38,462 nt of DNA from Azospirillum lipoferum (GCF_024170005.1 NZ_JALJXJ010000029.1:1-38462); one strand, 5' to 3'. Positions 1 to 8,206 are shown, counted from the stretch's first letter. Numbers and translations: made by a program. The notes: generated by a model from the sequence alone, not told the origin.

Positions 1-2
1 TG

Positions 3-78
3 CAACGGTCTCAAGCATTGCTCAGAGGCGTCGTCTACAACCTCAACCGCCTTGTTCTCCTTGGTATTTCCGCCTGAG
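3..78 (+). pseudogene. Possible C-terminal scrap of an unidentified transposase
   Basis: From base 3 an open frame runs to a TGA at 76-78. It reads like a basic/hydrophobic transposase tail (LLRGVVYNLNRL). It has no start within the window and is followed at once by IS6-type coding sequence in another frame, as expected where one element interrupted another. The family is not recognised; this is a weak call based on composition and context only. Confidence 0.25.
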
Positions 79-87
79 GCTTTCGAC

Positions 88-465
88 AGAGCAACGCACT
101 CTAAGGGCGTGGCCGGCAAGCTGATGCGCACGCTGCTCAAGAAGCAGGGCTTTGCCTCGTCCCGGATTTCCACCGACAAGCTGCGCTCCTATGCGGCTGC
201 GTTTCGTGAGATCGGCCTGATGGCGCACCACGAACAAGGCCGGCGCAAGAGCAACCGCGCCGAAGTCTCGCACCAGCCGCTCCGGCGACGCGAAAGGAAG
301 ATGCAGCGCTTCAAGTCTCCAGGCTCGGCCCAGCGTTTCGTCTCCCTGCACGCCGCCGCCTACAACACCTTCAACCTTCAGCGCCACCTAGTCTCCCGCC
401 GCACCCCGCGCACTTTCCGGGCGCAGGCCATGGCTGCTTGGCAATTCGCAACCACGGCCGCGTAA
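88..465 (+). pseudogene. IS6-family transposase, C-terminal fragment
   Basis: The frame ending at 465 encodes the C-terminal third of an IS6/IS26-type DDE transposase: TDKLRSYAAAFREIG carries the second catalytic Asp region, NRAEVSHQPLRRRERKMQRFKS carries the catalytic Glu region (shown here only as a landmark), and the tail ends AWQFATTAA. IS6 transposases are about 230 residues; only about 125 remain. The N-terminal helix-turn-helix and first Asp are missing, replaced upstream by unrelated sequence. It cannot encode an active enzyme. Related IS6 N-terminal pieces occur at 27988-28143 and 30859-31285. Confidence 0.8.
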
Positions 466-507
466 GCGAACGTCGAACTGGGGGGCTGCGCACTGGCCCG
501 GCTCCCG

Positions 508-612
508 TGATAGTGCCTCGGATTCATCTCGCCATCGAAACCCAGAGGCAGTGGGTCGATACGGCGGTGTTCCGAACCGCACCGCTGTTGTTCGGGCTTT
601 ACTCGCTGATCA
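508..612 (+). pseudogene. Degenerate DDE transposase fragment
   Basis: One frame reads VPRIHLAIETQRQWVDTAVFRTAP followed by LLFGLYSLI, which resembles the C-terminal part of DDE transposases that carry an ETQRQWSD-like block. There is no start codon or intact domain, and the frame soon degenerates. The rest of the interval between 466 and 716 holds no other recognisable gene; the carnitine binding-protein gene ends at 717 on the other strand. Confidence 0.4.
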
Positions 613-716
613 GGCTGTACGTCTATCGGAATGCCGGCCGCATCGTCCTCTCCCCCTGCGTGCCATCTGGTAGGCATCCCCATCGGTGGTGACGAGAACG
701 GTCCTGATGTCGCCGG

Positions 717-1685
717 TCAGGAGCCGATGCCCAGGGCGCCCTTCACCACAGGCAGCGCTGGCTTGCCGGCGGTCGTGGTGACGTTGGCGAGCCAGGAGCC
801 GAGCGTGGCCGGATGGGCCTTCAGCCAAGTGGTCACCGCCGCCTCCGGTGTCATTTTGTCATTAAGGATGGAGACCATCAGCTCATTCTCCATGCCGACG
901 GTGAAGATCATTTGCCTGAACAGGGTGGCAAGATTCACGCAGTCCTGGGCGAAGTGACTGCGCGACAGGGTGCGGACGGTGGCGCTGCCGCGGTTGGGGC
1001 CGAAATACTCCTCGCCGCCGTCGAGAAAATCCATCGACAGCTTGACGTTCATCGGGTGTGGCGCCCAGCCCAGGAAGACCGCCCATTCGTTGCGCCGCGT
1101 CGCCCGCTCGACTGAGGCCAACATCGCCGCCTCGCTCGATTCCACCAGCTTCCACGAGCCGAGCCCGTAGGCGTTCTTGTCGATCATCGTCTTGATCTTG
1201 GCGTTGGCGGAGGCGCCCGGTTCGATGCCGAAGATCGTGCGATTGAACTTGTCGCCGTGCTTCTCCAGATCGGCGAAGCTCTTGACGCCGGCTTTGGCCG
1301 CGTTGCCGCTCACTGCCAACGTTACGGCCGCCCCTTCCAGATTGACCGCCAGCACCTCGATCGAGCCGGAAGCGATCAGCTTTTGCGTCGCCTGCTCCTG
1401 AGCCGGCATCCAGTTGCCGAGGAAGACGTCGAGGTTGCCGGATTTAAGCCCCTCGAAGCCGATCGCCACCGACAGCGACTGTACCGCCGGCTTGTAGCCC
1501 ATCGCCTTCAGGATCAGCGAGGCCATGGTGGTGGTGGCGGTGATGTCGGTCCAGCCCGGATCGGACATCCGCACCGTTTGGCATTGCGCCGGCTCCGCCG
1601 CGGCACCGGCGGCCGGCCACAGCGCGACACCGCTCAAGGACAACCCGACGAGTGCGGACAGGCCGACATGTTTCAGGAACCGCAT
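717..1685 (-). CDS. caiX: Glycine betaine/carnitine-type ABC transporter substrate-binding protein (CaiX-like)
   Basis: A 322-residue periplasmic binding protein of the ProX/ChoX (OpuAC) family. Residues 1-30 form a signal peptide (basic start, hydrophobic core, AAGAAA cleavage region). The mature protein opens with the family hallmark MSDPGWTDITAT (about 40-51), followed by FLGNWMPAQ and, later, VFLGWAPHPMN, regions that in ChoX supply aromatic residues of the quaternary-ammonium cage. It is the last gene of a minus-strand operon with carnitine dehydrogenase and dehydrocarnitine cleavage enzyme, so L-carnitine is the most likely ligand (inference from context; choline or betaine remain possible). 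No permease or ATPase is adjacent. In Pseudomonas, CaiX borrows the core of the CbcWV transporter, and a similar arrangement is likely here. Confidence 0.85.
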   Translation of the reverse strand: MRFLKHVGLSALVGLSLSGVALWPAAGAAAEPAQCQTVRMSDPGWTDITATTTMASLILKAMGYKPAVQSLSVAIGFEGLKSGNLDVFLGNWMPAQEQATQKLIASGSIEVLAVNLEGAAVTLAVSGNAAKAGVKSFADLEKHGDKFNRTIFGIEPGASANAKIKTMIDKNAYGLGSWKLVESSEAAMLASVERATRRNEWAVFLGWAPHPMNVKLSMDFLDGGEEYFGPNRGSATVRTLSRSHFAQDCVNLATLFRQMIFTVGMENELMVSILNDKMTPEAAVTTWLKAHPATLGSWLANVTTTAGKPALPVVKGALGIGS

Positions 1686-1789
1686 GGGGAATCTCCTCGT
1701 TTCGAGAAAGGACGGGACAACCGGGGAAAAGGGCGGCCGGATGGGCGGGCAGGCAATGGTGTCGGATGGGGCCGGGCGGGTGCGTTGGA

Positions 1790-2392
1790 TCAGGTCGGCA
1801 TCGGCGCCTCCCGGTTGTCGGCCCGCTGTTCAGTTCGCTGCTCGGTTCGCTGTTCTGGGGGCATCCAGCGGCCGGGCAGGGTGGGGGCGGAGTCGAGGTG
1901 GGCGGCGGCGATCCGCCGGATGCGGGTGCGGACGGGGGCTTCGAAGGGCATGGCCTGCGGGTTCGGCCGGTCCGCGGACCGACCGACCGATAGCAGGACC
2001 AGTTCGGTTTCGGCCACCGGATCGGACGCGCTCGTCCCGGCGCCCGGCGCGGGCAGGCGGTGCATGCGGTGGACCACCAGCAGGCGCTTGGCGTCGGCAC
2101 CGGCAATCCAGGTCCGAACCTCCAGTCCTTCGCCCTGGTGTGCCTCCAGCAGGTAGCGGATGCGGGCGTCGACGGTATATAGCGACCGGCCGGTGCGCTC
2201 GCGGTAAGCCGCGTCCATTCCAAGGGCATCCATCAGCGCGTCGGTCGCATGTCCGAAGATCAGCACGTAATAGGCTTCGCTGAGATGCCCGTTGTAGTCC
2301 ACCCACTCTGGAATCACGCTGGTCCGGTGCAAGCGCAACGGGGTGAGGATGGCCGGCGGTTCGGCCGTTTCGCCGTTTTCCGTTCCGCTCAT
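1790..2392 (-). CDS. cdhB: Hotdog-fold thioesterase of the carnitine pathway (CdhB-like, betainyl-CoA thioesterase)
   Basis: A 200-residue acyl-CoA thioesterase of the 4-hydroxybenzoyl-CoA-thioesterase hotdog type: VIPEWVDYNGHLSEAYYVL at about 27-45 contains the DxNGH motif, with Asp and His as likely active-site residues. The ATG at 2392 overlaps the stop of the upstream dehydrogenase gene by 4 nt, indicating translational coupling and fixing the start. In known carnitine operons the cleavage enzyme converts 3-dehydrocarnitine plus acetyl-CoA to acetoacetate plus betainyl-CoA, and this thioesterase releases glycine betaine. Many family members are about 150 residues; here the C-terminus carries an extra low-complexity tail with EQRT repeats, which is probably dispensable. 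Confidence 0.85.
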   Translation of the reverse strand: MSGTENGETAEPPAILTPLRLHRTSVIPEWVDYNGHLSEAYYVLIFGHATDALMDALGMDAAYRERTGRSLYTVDARIRYLLEAHQGEGLEVRTWIAGADAKRLLVVHRMHRLPAPGAGTSASDPVAETELVLLSVGRSADRPNPQAMPFEAPVRTRIRRIAAAHLDSAPTLPGRWMPPEQRTEQRTEQRADNREAPMPT

Positions 2393-3390
2393 GACGCGGG
2401 CTCCGCCGCCGGGGCCTGGATCCGGTCGCGGCGCAGCGGCTCCAGCACCTCCAGCAGGCCGATCAGGCAGTCGTCGCGCCAGCGCTCCAGCGCCTTCACC
2501 GTCCAGCCGTCGGCCTGGGCGGCGGTCCCTTCGACCATCCGGTCGCGCAGTTCGCGCGTCAGCTCCGGGGCGATCAGCTTGGTCCAGGGCAGCTTCAGCG
2601 CCGGGCCGAACTGGTCGAGCATGTGCGCCATGCCGCCTTCGCCGCCGGCGAGATGGAAGGTGAGGCAGGTGCCCATGAAGGCGTAGCGCAGGCCGGGGCC
2701 GTAGACGATGGCGTCGTCCAGTTCCTCGGTGCTGGCGACCCCCTCGGCGACCAGATGCAGCGCCTCGCGCCACAGCGCCTCCTGCAGGCGGTCGGACAGG
2801 TAGCCTTCGATTTCCTTGCGGACGCGCAGCGGGCGCATCCCGATGCTGCGGTAGAAAGCCGCGGCGGTGTCGACCGCAGCCGCCGCGGTGCGGTCGCCCG
2901 GCACGATCTCCACCAGCGGCAGCAGATAGACCGGATTGAAGGGGTGGCCGATCACCACCCGTTCGGGATGGCGGCAGTCCGCCTGGATGCGGCTTGGCAG
3001 CAGGCCGGAGGAGCTGGAGGCGATCACCACCGACGCCGGAGCGACGGCATCGATCTCGGCCAGCAGGCCGCGCTTCAGATCCTCGCGCTCCGGCGCGTTT
3101 TCCTGGATGAAGTCGGCGACGGTGGCGACCTCGGCGACCGAAGCGGCAATGCGCAGGCAGGCAGGGTCGGCACCGGCGGCAAGGCCCCGGCGCTCCAGCG
3201 CCGGCCAGGCGTTGTCGACCGCGGCGCGCAGGGCCGCCGCGCCGGCCGGGGCGGGGTCGTAGGCGACCACGTCCAGCCCGTGGGCCAGCGCGCGCGCCGC
3301 CCAGCCGCTGCCGATGACGCCGCCGCCGATCAGGCCGACGGTCCGGATGGTGCCGCGCAGGGAGGCATCGATGGGCTGTACTGTGCTCAT
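2389..3390 (-). CDS. cdhA: L-carnitine 3-dehydrogenase (NAD-dependent)
   Basis: A 333-residue enzyme of the 3-hydroxyacyl-CoA dehydrogenase fold, oxidising L-carnitine to 3-dehydrocarnitine with NAD+. The Rossmann motif GLIGGGVIGSGW lies at about residues 19-30, and a catalytic-His segment GHPFNPVYLLPLVEIV around 148-163 carries the His/Glu pair typical of the family. The ATG at 3390 was chosen because it directly precedes the conserved N-terminus; longer in-frame extensions upstream run into the intergenic region and lack homology. It lies 41 nt downstream of the cleavage-enzyme gene and overlaps the thioesterase gene by 4 nt. Length matches characterised carnitine dehydrogenases (about 320 residues). 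Some relatives are fused to the thioesterase; here the two are separate genes. Confidence 0.92.
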   Translation of the reverse strand: MSTVQPIDASLRGTIRTVGLIGGGVIGSGWAARALAHGLDVVAYDPAPAGAAALRAAVDNAWPALERRGLAAGADPACLRIAASVAEVATVADFIQENAPEREDLKRGLLAEIDAVAPASVVIASSSSGLLPSRIQADCRHPERVVIGHPFNPVYLLPLVEIVPGDRTAAAAVDTAAAFYRSIGMRPLRVRKEIEGYLSDRLQEALWREALHLVAEGVASTEELDDAIVYGPGLRYAFMGTCLTFHLAGGEGGMAHMLDQFGPALKLPWTKLIAPELTRELRDRMVEGTAAQADGWTVKALERWRDDCLIGLLEVLEPLRRDRIQAPAAEPAS

Positions 3391-3431
3391 GTGCGGATCG
3401 TACCCGTGTCGTGATGAGGGGAAGAACGGGA

Positions 3432-4361
3432 TCAGGCCGGCCGGCCGGCGGCGTCGAGGCTGCCGAGACCGAGAATCCCGCGGGCTTCGGCCGGGTCGAC
3501 GACGCGGGCGCCGAGCCGTTCGACGATGCCGCAGGCCCGCTCCACCAGACTGCCGTTGCTGGCGAAGACGCCGCGGTCGAGATACAGGTTGTCCTCCAGC
3601 CCGACACGCACGTTGCCACCCAGCAGCACGGCCTGTGCGACCATCGGCATCTGCATGCGGCCGATGCCGAAGCCGGCCCACAGCGCGCCGTCCGGCAGCA
3701 TGTCGCGCATCGCCATCATGATGCGCGGTTCTGCCGGCGCCCCCCAGGGAATGCCGAGGCAGAACTGGAACAGGGGCGGCTGGTCGAGCAGCCCCTCCTT
3801 CAACATCTGCTTGGCGAACCAGAGATGGCCGGTGTCGAACACTTCCAGTTCCGGCTTGACGCCCAGCCGCTGGATCAGCGCCGCCTGGGCGCGCAGCATG
3901 TCCGGGGTGGAAACATAGACGAGCGAGCCGTCGCCGAAATTCAGCGACCCGCAGTCGAGCGTGCAGATCTCCGGCAGCAGTTCGGCGACATGGACGGCGC
4001 GCTCCTCGGTCCCGACCAGATCGGTGTCGGTGCCGAAGCGGGTCGGGGCGTGGTCGGGACCGATGTAGAGGTCTCCGCCCATGCCGGCGGTCAGGTTGAT
4101 GATGACGTCGGTGCCGCTGGCCCGGATCCGCTCCACCACCTCGCGGTAGAGGGCCGGGTCGCGGCTGGCCCGGCCGGTCTCGGGATCGCGGACGTGGATG
4201 TGCGCGACGGCGGCGCCGGCCTGCGCCGCTTCGACGGCCGCCGCCGCGATCTGGGCCGGCGTGACCGGGATCGCCGGATGCTTGCCGACGCTGTCGCCGG
4301 CCCCGGTGACCGCGCAGGTGATGATGACCTGCCGATTGATGTCATCGACTTTCTGTATCAT
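3432..4361 (-). CDS. cdhC: 3-dehydrocarnitine:acetyl-CoA trimethylamine-acetyl transferase (BKACE family, CdhC-like)
   Basis: A 309-residue member of the beta-keto acid cleavage enzyme family (DUF849). It contains the N-terminal HIHVRD motif at about 54-59, whose two His bind Zn2+, FDTGHL near the middle, and the terminal GLEDNLYL segment with the Glu metal ligand. In carnitine operons this enzyme condenses 3-dehydrocarnitine with acetyl-CoA, giving betainyl-CoA and acetoacetate. The ATG at 4361 is preferred because the conserved N-terminus (QVIITCAVTGAG) begins 10 residues later; an in-frame extension reaches 4652 but would overlap the regulator gene on the other strand. It is the first gene of the operon and faces the divergent regulator across about 180 bp. 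The family covers many beta-keto acids; the neighbours decide the substrate. Confidence 0.9.
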   Translation of the reverse strand: MIQKVDDINRQVIITCAVTGAGDSVGKHPAIPVTPAQIAAAAVEAAQAGAAVAHIHVRDPETGRASRDPALYREVVERIRASGTDVIINLTAGMGGDLYIGPDHAPTRFGTDTDLVGTEERAVHVAELLPEICTLDCGSLNFGDGSLVYVSTPDMLRAQAALIQRLGVKPELEVFDTGHLWFAKQMLKEGLLDQPPLFQFCLGIPWGAPAEPRIMMAMRDMLPDGALWAGFGIGRMQMPMVAQAVLLGGNVRVGLEDNLYLDRGVFASNGSLVERACGIVERLGARVVDPAEARGILGLGSLDAAGRPA

Positions 4362-4545
4362 GGCTCCGCGCCTCTTGCTGGCTGGATCGGTGTGTACGGC
4401 CGATTGCTGTGGTCGATGCCTATCCGGCCGAAGGAAAGGCGGCCATTTCGTCCTGTTCGCCAATGCTAGGCGAAGGGGGGATTTCCGCTTGATGCGAAGC
4501 GCCGTTTGCATGACAGAATGCGTCACGTCGGCCGGGAGAGCGGGC
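4362..4545. promoter_or_regulatory. Divergent promoter region of the carnitine operon and its regulator
   Basis: This 184-bp gap separates the first codons of the cleavage enzyme (leftward) and the AraC-type regulator (rightward), so it must carry both promoters and the regulator's binding site. I could not identify convincing -35/-10 hexamers or an unambiguous operator by eye. An imperfect TGCATGAC/AATGCGTCA element near 4507-4527 is the most palindrome-like piece. Confidence 0.5.
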
Positions 4546-5550
4546 ATGGAGGGTGCGGCAATGGCGGAGACGCGGCATGTCGGCTTTCTGCTCCTGCCGA
4601 AATTCTCGATGCTGGCCTTCACCTCGGCGGTGGAGCCATTGCGCGTCGCCAACCGTTTGGCCGATCGGCCGCTCTATCGCTGGACGATGATCGCCCCCGC
4701 TGCGACCGTATCGGCCAGCAACGGGATGCGGCTGCTGGTCGACCACGCGCTGGACCAGCCGCTGCCCGACGTCGAGGTTCCGGATCTGCTGATCGTCTGT
4801 GCCGGCTTCGACCCGGCCGAGGCCCATGGCCCGGCGGTCGCGGCCCTGCTGCGCCGGGCCGAGCGGCGCGGCGCCATCCTCGGCGCCATCGACACCGGCA
4901 GCTTCATCCTGGGCTGGGCCGGGCTGCTCGACGGCTATGAGGCGACGGTGCATTGGGAGTGCCTAGACAGCTTCCGCGAACAGTTTCCGCAGGTGTCGGT
5001 GCAACCCTGCCTGTTCGAGATCGACCGGCGGCGGATGACCTGTGCCGGCGGCACCGCCGCGCTCGACATGATGCTGCATATGGTCCGCCTCGACGCCGGC
5101 TACCGGCTGGCGGCGGCGGTGTCGGAGCAGTTCATCCACGCCGGCATCCGCGATTCGCACAGCGACCAGCGCCTGTCGATCCCGTCGCGCTACGGCATCG
5201 CCCATCCCAAGCTGGCGCGTGTGATCCGGCTGATGGAGGAGCATCTGGAGGAGCCGCTGAGCCTCGACGGGCTGGCGCTGCGGGTCGGGCTGTCGCTACG
5301 CCAGCTCGAACGGCTGTTTCAGGGTGGCTTCGGCCAGTCGCCGCAGCGCTACTACGTCGCGCTGCGGCTTCAGCGTGCCCGGTCGTTGGTCCGCTATTCG
5401 ATCCAGCCACTGGCCGAGATCGCCGTGGCCTGCGGCTTCCAGAGCTACGAGCATTTCTCGCGCAGCTACCGCCGCAGTGCCGGGCTGTCGCCGCAGCAGG
5501 ACCGCCATACCGCCTACAGCGCTGCCGACGGGCCGACCATCAGCCGGTGA
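4546..5550 (+). CDS. cdhR: GlxA-type AraC-family transcriptional regulator of carnitine catabolism (CdhR-like)
   Basis: A 334-residue activator with an N-terminal DJ-1/PfpI (class-I glutamine amidotransferase-like) sensor domain, roughly residues 10-180 (VGFLLLPKFSMLAF; IDTGSFILGWAGLL), and a C-terminal AraC double helix-turn-helix, roughly 225-325 (PLSLDGLALRVGLSLRQLERLF and IAVACGFQSYEHFSRSYRR). This is the CdhR/GbdR/ArgR architecture of quaternary-amine regulators in Pseudomonas. Its position, divergent from the carnitine operon, supports control by carnitine (inference). Two ATGs compete: 4546, preceded by GGGAGAG at 4534-4540, and 4561, preceded by GGAGGG; the difference is five residues outside the conserved domain. 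Confidence 0.87.
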   Translation: MEGAAMAETRHVGFLLLPKFSMLAFTSAVEPLRVANRLADRPLYRWTMIAPAATVSASNGMRLLVDHALDQPLPDVEVPDLLIVCAGFDPAEAHGPAVAALLRRAERRGAILGAIDTGSFILGWAGLLDGYEATVHWECLDSFREQFPQVSVQPCLFEIDRRRMTCAGGTAALDMMLHMVRLDAGYRLAAAVSEQFIHAGIRDSHSDQRLSIPSRYGIAHPKLARVIRLMEEHLEEPLSLDGLALRVGLSLRQLERLFQGGFGQSPQRYYVALRLQRARSLVRYSIQPLAEIAVACGFQSYEHFSRSYRRSAGLSPQQDRHTAYSAADGPTISR

Positions 5551-5618
5551 GTCAACCGTGATCTTGCCCCTGGATACTCCCTGGGGTTCTGTCAGGTGTC
5601 ACTGCCGAACTCAGGCCC

Positions 5619-5864
5619 TTGCTCGATCAGGTCGGGGAGCCAGTTGCCGCGGTCATCGCCGAGCAGGGATGCATGAACTGGCAGAAAAGCTCGGGTTACA
5701 ACGCCAGGGCCGGCGAAGGGGGAATGAGTCGCTACAAGCGGATTATCGGTGACACCTTGCACGTCCACTCACGCCCGGCGCAGCGGGTCGAAGCCGAGAT
5801 TGCCGTCCACGGCTTCAGCCGTATGCTCGCCCTCGGACGCCCGGAATCCGTCCGCGCCGCCTGA
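5619..5864 (+). pseudogene. IS5-type transposase remnant (C-terminus with internal deletion)
   Basis: The frame reads LLDQVGEPVAAVIA, then jumps to EQGCMNWQKSSGYNARA and ends SRYKRIIGDTLHV, a short variable stretch and MLALGRPESVRAA. These blocks align in order with the C-terminal half of the complete transposase at 28308-29276 (LLDQIPGPVASLTGDGAYD; SSYNKRAGVESQMARW; MLDLGRPNSVRVA). The central segment with the second Asp, and everything N-terminal, are missing, so it is a dead fragment. Nothing else is recognisable between the regulator stop at 5550 and the next IS at 5944. Confidence 0.75.
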
Positions 5865-5943
5865 CGATCAAGGAGCCAGGACAGCGTTCCTCCCTCGCAC
5901 CTCCGCATGCACCAGAGCCCCTATCGCGCGCTCCTCCAGCTAA

Positions 5944-6957
5944 GAGCTTGTTCGTAGCTGTCATGCGTTGACGGTCTCAGCAGCGAGCCGTTTGAGGCGG
6001 CGTGAGAGGATCGAGACAAAGGCGATCTCGATGAAAGCGACGAGGTGCTCCTTCGTCCGCTCGACGACCGTGTTCAACCGGCGATAGAGGGCGAGCCATC
6101 CGAAAGAGCGTTCCACCGTCCAGCAAATTCCGGCCGGAATGAAGGTCCCGTTCCGACCGCGGGCGACCGGTTTGACGGTGATCCCGAGCGCCTCAGCGGC
6201 CTTGGCCAAGCGCTCGCCGCGGTAGCCGAGGTCGCCCAGAGCCGGTCCTTGGAAGCCGCGCCCGGCCAACTGGCGCAGCACCGGCACGATGCCCTTGGTG
6301 TCGTGCACATTGGCCGGTGAAGCGTCGATCGCCAATGGGATGCCGTACTTCTCCACCGCGATGTGGACCTTCACGCCGCGGACCTTCTTGCCGCCATCGA
6401 CACCACGGGCGAAACAACTCGGGGCCGAGCGACAGGTCCGGCTGTCGATCACGACGGTGCTCGGGTCCGGCGTGTCACCGCAGGCCAGCCGCCACGTCCG
6501 GCGCAGCCGGACGAGCAAGCGGCGCCACAGCCCAAGCCGCGTCCAGCGGGCGAACAGCGTGTACAAGGTGCCGAAGGGAAAGCCGGAGAGTTGGCCGATG
6601 GCGCGCCATTGCATGCCGCAAAAACACACGCACCAGATCGCCATAATCGCCCTGCGCAACGCCGACCCGGTCAGCGCCGGCTTCGGCCCGACGCGGTTGG
6701 GTCGAGTGCCATCCGCCATCATGGTGGCCAGTTCCGCCAGGACCTCATTGACGAAGGCGTCGATATCGGTGAACGCGTCCCAGGACGCCGGAGCGGTGCT
6801 TGCGGGACGAACGGCGGTGCCCATAAACTGCTGCCCTGATGGCGGTGGATGACGGCCACAGCCCTACCAGACCGTCTACCCAGCGCAAGTCCCCTGTTCA
6901 GCTTAAAGTGGCGTTTTGGCCGGCACGGGGTGGTGCGGCGCTGCTACAAACAAGCAC
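5944..6957 (-). mobile_element. IS5-family insertion sequence, apparently complete
   Basis: About 1.01 kb, bounded by imperfect terminal inverted repeats. The left end 5944-5960 reads GAGCTTGTTCGTAGCTG and the reverse complement of 6941-6957 reads GTGCTTGTTTGTAGCAG (14 of 17 identical). One transposase gene fills the element. The flanking trinucleotides are TAA (5941-5943) and TCA (6958-6960): both fit a TNA target, but they differ, so no intact target duplication is visible and a later rearrangement is plausible. The right end lies 3-4 bp from the base of an FMN riboswitch. A related but diverged copy of the same end starts at 27211. Confidence 0.8.
5961..6824 (-). CDS. IS5-family transposase (DDE)
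   Basis: A full-length, uninterrupted 287-residue transposase. An N-terminal helical DNA-binding region (DUF4096-like: GSALRRAIMAIWCVCFCGMQWRAIG) precedes a DDE catalytic core. The likely triad is D127 (VVIDSRTC), D198 (LGDLGYRG) and E238 (WTVERSFGWL). The ATG at 6824 gives the conserved start. The stop lies directly at the left inverted repeat. Because all motifs are present, the element may still be active. The gene is read in the same direction as the FMN riboswitch that lies about 140 bp upstream of its start. Confidence 0.9.
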   Translation of the reverse strand: MGTAVRPASTAPASWDAFTDIDAFVNEVLAELATMMADGTRPNRVGPKPALTGSALRRAIMAIWCVCFCGMQWRAIGQLSGFPFGTLYTLFARWTRLGLWRRLLVRLRRTWRLACGDTPDPSTVVIDSRTCRSAPSCFARGVDGGKKVRGVKVHIAVEKYGIPLAIDASPANVHDTKGIVPVLRQLAGRGFQGPALGDLGYRGERLAKAAEALGITVKPVARGRNGTFIPAGICWTVERSFGWLALYRRLNTVVERTKEHLVAFIEIAFVSILSRRLKRLAAETVNA

Positions 6958-6960
6958 TCA

Positions 6961-7115
6961 TTCTCTTCCATCCGGACTGTAACCGTCGGCCCCGGCCTCT
7001 CACCGGGTCTGCTGACCTCGCCGCCAATGGGGCCGCCTAAGGGCTTGCGAGCGCTCGCGGGCTCCCCTTCTGTCGAAGGGATACCGCCGGTCGGGAGTTT
7101 CACCCTGCCCTGAGA
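6961..7115 (-). ncRNA. FMN riboswitch (RFN element), orphaned from its target
   Basis: Read on the minus strand from about 7115 to 6961, the conserved RFN blocks appear in order: TTCTCAGGGCAGGGTGAAA, CTCCCGACCGGCGGT, AGCCCGCGAGCG, AGACCCGGTGAGAGGCCGGG, GCCGACGGTTACAGTCCGGA and TGGAAGAGAA. The first and last blocks close helix P1 (TTCTC with GAGAA). All six-way-junction signatures are intact, so FMN binding is expected. RFN elements normally lie in the leader of ribB, rib operons or riboflavin transporters, but directly downstream (3-4 nt after P1) the IS5 element begins, and no riboflavin gene exists in the window. A TTGACA at 7184-7179 (minus strand) could be its -35 box; the -10 is not clear. 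Confidence 0.93.
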
Positions 7116-7130
7116 ACAAGCTTATGTCGC

Positions 7131-7146
7131 CAACCGGGATCGGTTG
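7131..7146. terminator. Small hairpin between SorC gene and riboswitch
   Basis: CAACCG (7131-7136) and CGGTTG (7141-7146) form a 6-bp stem with a 4-nt loop, about 75 bp downstream of the SorC-type gene stop. No T-run follows on either strand, so an intrinsic terminator is doubtful; it could equally be part of the riboswitch leader. Confidence 0.25.
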
Positions 7147-7219
7147 ACCGCCCCACCATTCCGCACCGGAACATCCGCTGTCAAGGGAGGAGGTCCACCT
7201 CACCCGTCTTCACCCCTCG

Positions 7220-8206
7220 TTACTTCACCAGCTCCAGCGCGGTGTCGCCATCGATGATCAGGCCGCGCGCTACCCCGCTGGCAAGGAAGGCGCGGGCGGC
7301 CTGCAACTTCGTCCGTCCAGCGATCAGCGCCACCGTGTAGGTCTGCTTCAGCCCGTCGAGGCCGAGCGCCAGCGTGCGCCGGTTCAGCGGATGATCGACC
7401 GCCCTGCCGTCCTGATCGAAGAACAGCCCGTTGGTGTCGCCAACCGCCCCGGCGGCCCGCAGCTCCGCCAATTCGGTGGCGCTGATCATGCCCTGCGTCC
7501 GCAGGAGCGAGGCCTCGCGCAGTTCGCCGATGGAGATGTAGGCCACCGTCGTCGACCGGGCGAGTTGGAGGGCGGTCTGCACCGATTGCTGCGACAGCAG
7601 CACGTCGCGCGCCTCCAGACTGTCGGCGATGAACGGCACCGGCAGGAAATAGCCCTCCGCTCCGGTCGTCCGTGCCAGTGCATGCACCACGTCGAAAGGG
7701 TTGTAGGCGGAGCGTGCGGTCAGCGACCCCATCAGGCTGATGAATTTCGCCCTTGGCGCACTGACCCCCGCCATCTGCAAGGTCATCTGCTCCAGCGTCC
7801 GCCCCCAGCCGGTGCCGACCACCGCCTCTTCCGTCTCCGCCAGATGGCGGCGCAGATGGGCCGCCGCCGCCGCACCCACCGCCCGGAAGGCGAAGGGGGC
7901 GAGCAGGGCGTCGTCCCGGTCGCCGCCGACATCATGGGCGAGTGCCGGCGTGCAGATGCAGACATCCAGCCCATAACGGTCGCGGATCGCCTCCTCCACC
8001 GGCAGCAGACCGACATTCGCGGAATTGATGGTGATGCTGACCATGCCGCTGTCGCGTGCGTCGGACAGCAGCTTGTTCACCCGCGCCCGTGTGACGCCCA
8101 GCCGGCGCGCCGCCGCCTCCTGGTTCAGGCCGCCGACATAGTACAGCCATGCCGCCCGCGCCATCAGCACCTCGTCCTCCGGCCCCTCGCTGGTCCCGTT
8201 CCGCAT
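7220..8206 (-). CDS. SorC/LsrR-family sugar-binding transcriptional regulator
   Basis: A 328-residue regulator: an N-terminal helix-turn-helix at about 15-60 (YYVGGLNQEAAARRLGVTRARVNKLL), then a C-terminal SorC sugar-phosphate-binding domain (Rossmann/SIS-like) with VVGTGWGRTL and the terminal TLALGLDGLKQTYTVALIAG segment typical of the family. The ATG at 8206 is set by a strong ribosome-binding site (AGGGGGAGGA) just upstream; an in-frame extension to 8467 would cross the operator and is rejected. It is divergent from the sugar ABC/E1-E2/kinase operon, as SorC repressors normally are. SorC/LsrR proteins usually sense a phosphorylated pathway intermediate, which fits an operon carrying a kinase (inference). 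Confidence 0.9.
   Translation of the reverse strand: MRNGTSEGPEDEVLMARAAWLYYVGGLNQEAAARRLGVTRARVNKLLSDARDSGMVSITINSANVGLLPVEEAIRDRYGLDVCICTPALAHDVGGDRDDALLAPFAFRAVGAAAAAHLRRHLAETEEAVVGTGWGRTLEQMTLQMAGVSAPRAKFISLMGSLTARSAYNPFDVVHALARTTGAEGYFLPVPFIADSLEARDVLLSQQSVQTALQLARSTTVAYISIGELREASLLRTQGMISATELAELRAAGAVGDTNGLFFDQDGRAVDHPLNRRTLALGLDGLKQTYTVALIAGRTKLQAARAFLASGVARGLIIDGDTALELVK

Noticed and set aside
1790..3619. A single 609-codon open frame spanning thioesterase and dehydrogenase region
   Set aside because: Only its last 200 codons match a protein family; the N-terminal two thirds is a shadow of the carnitine dehydrogenase gene in another frame.
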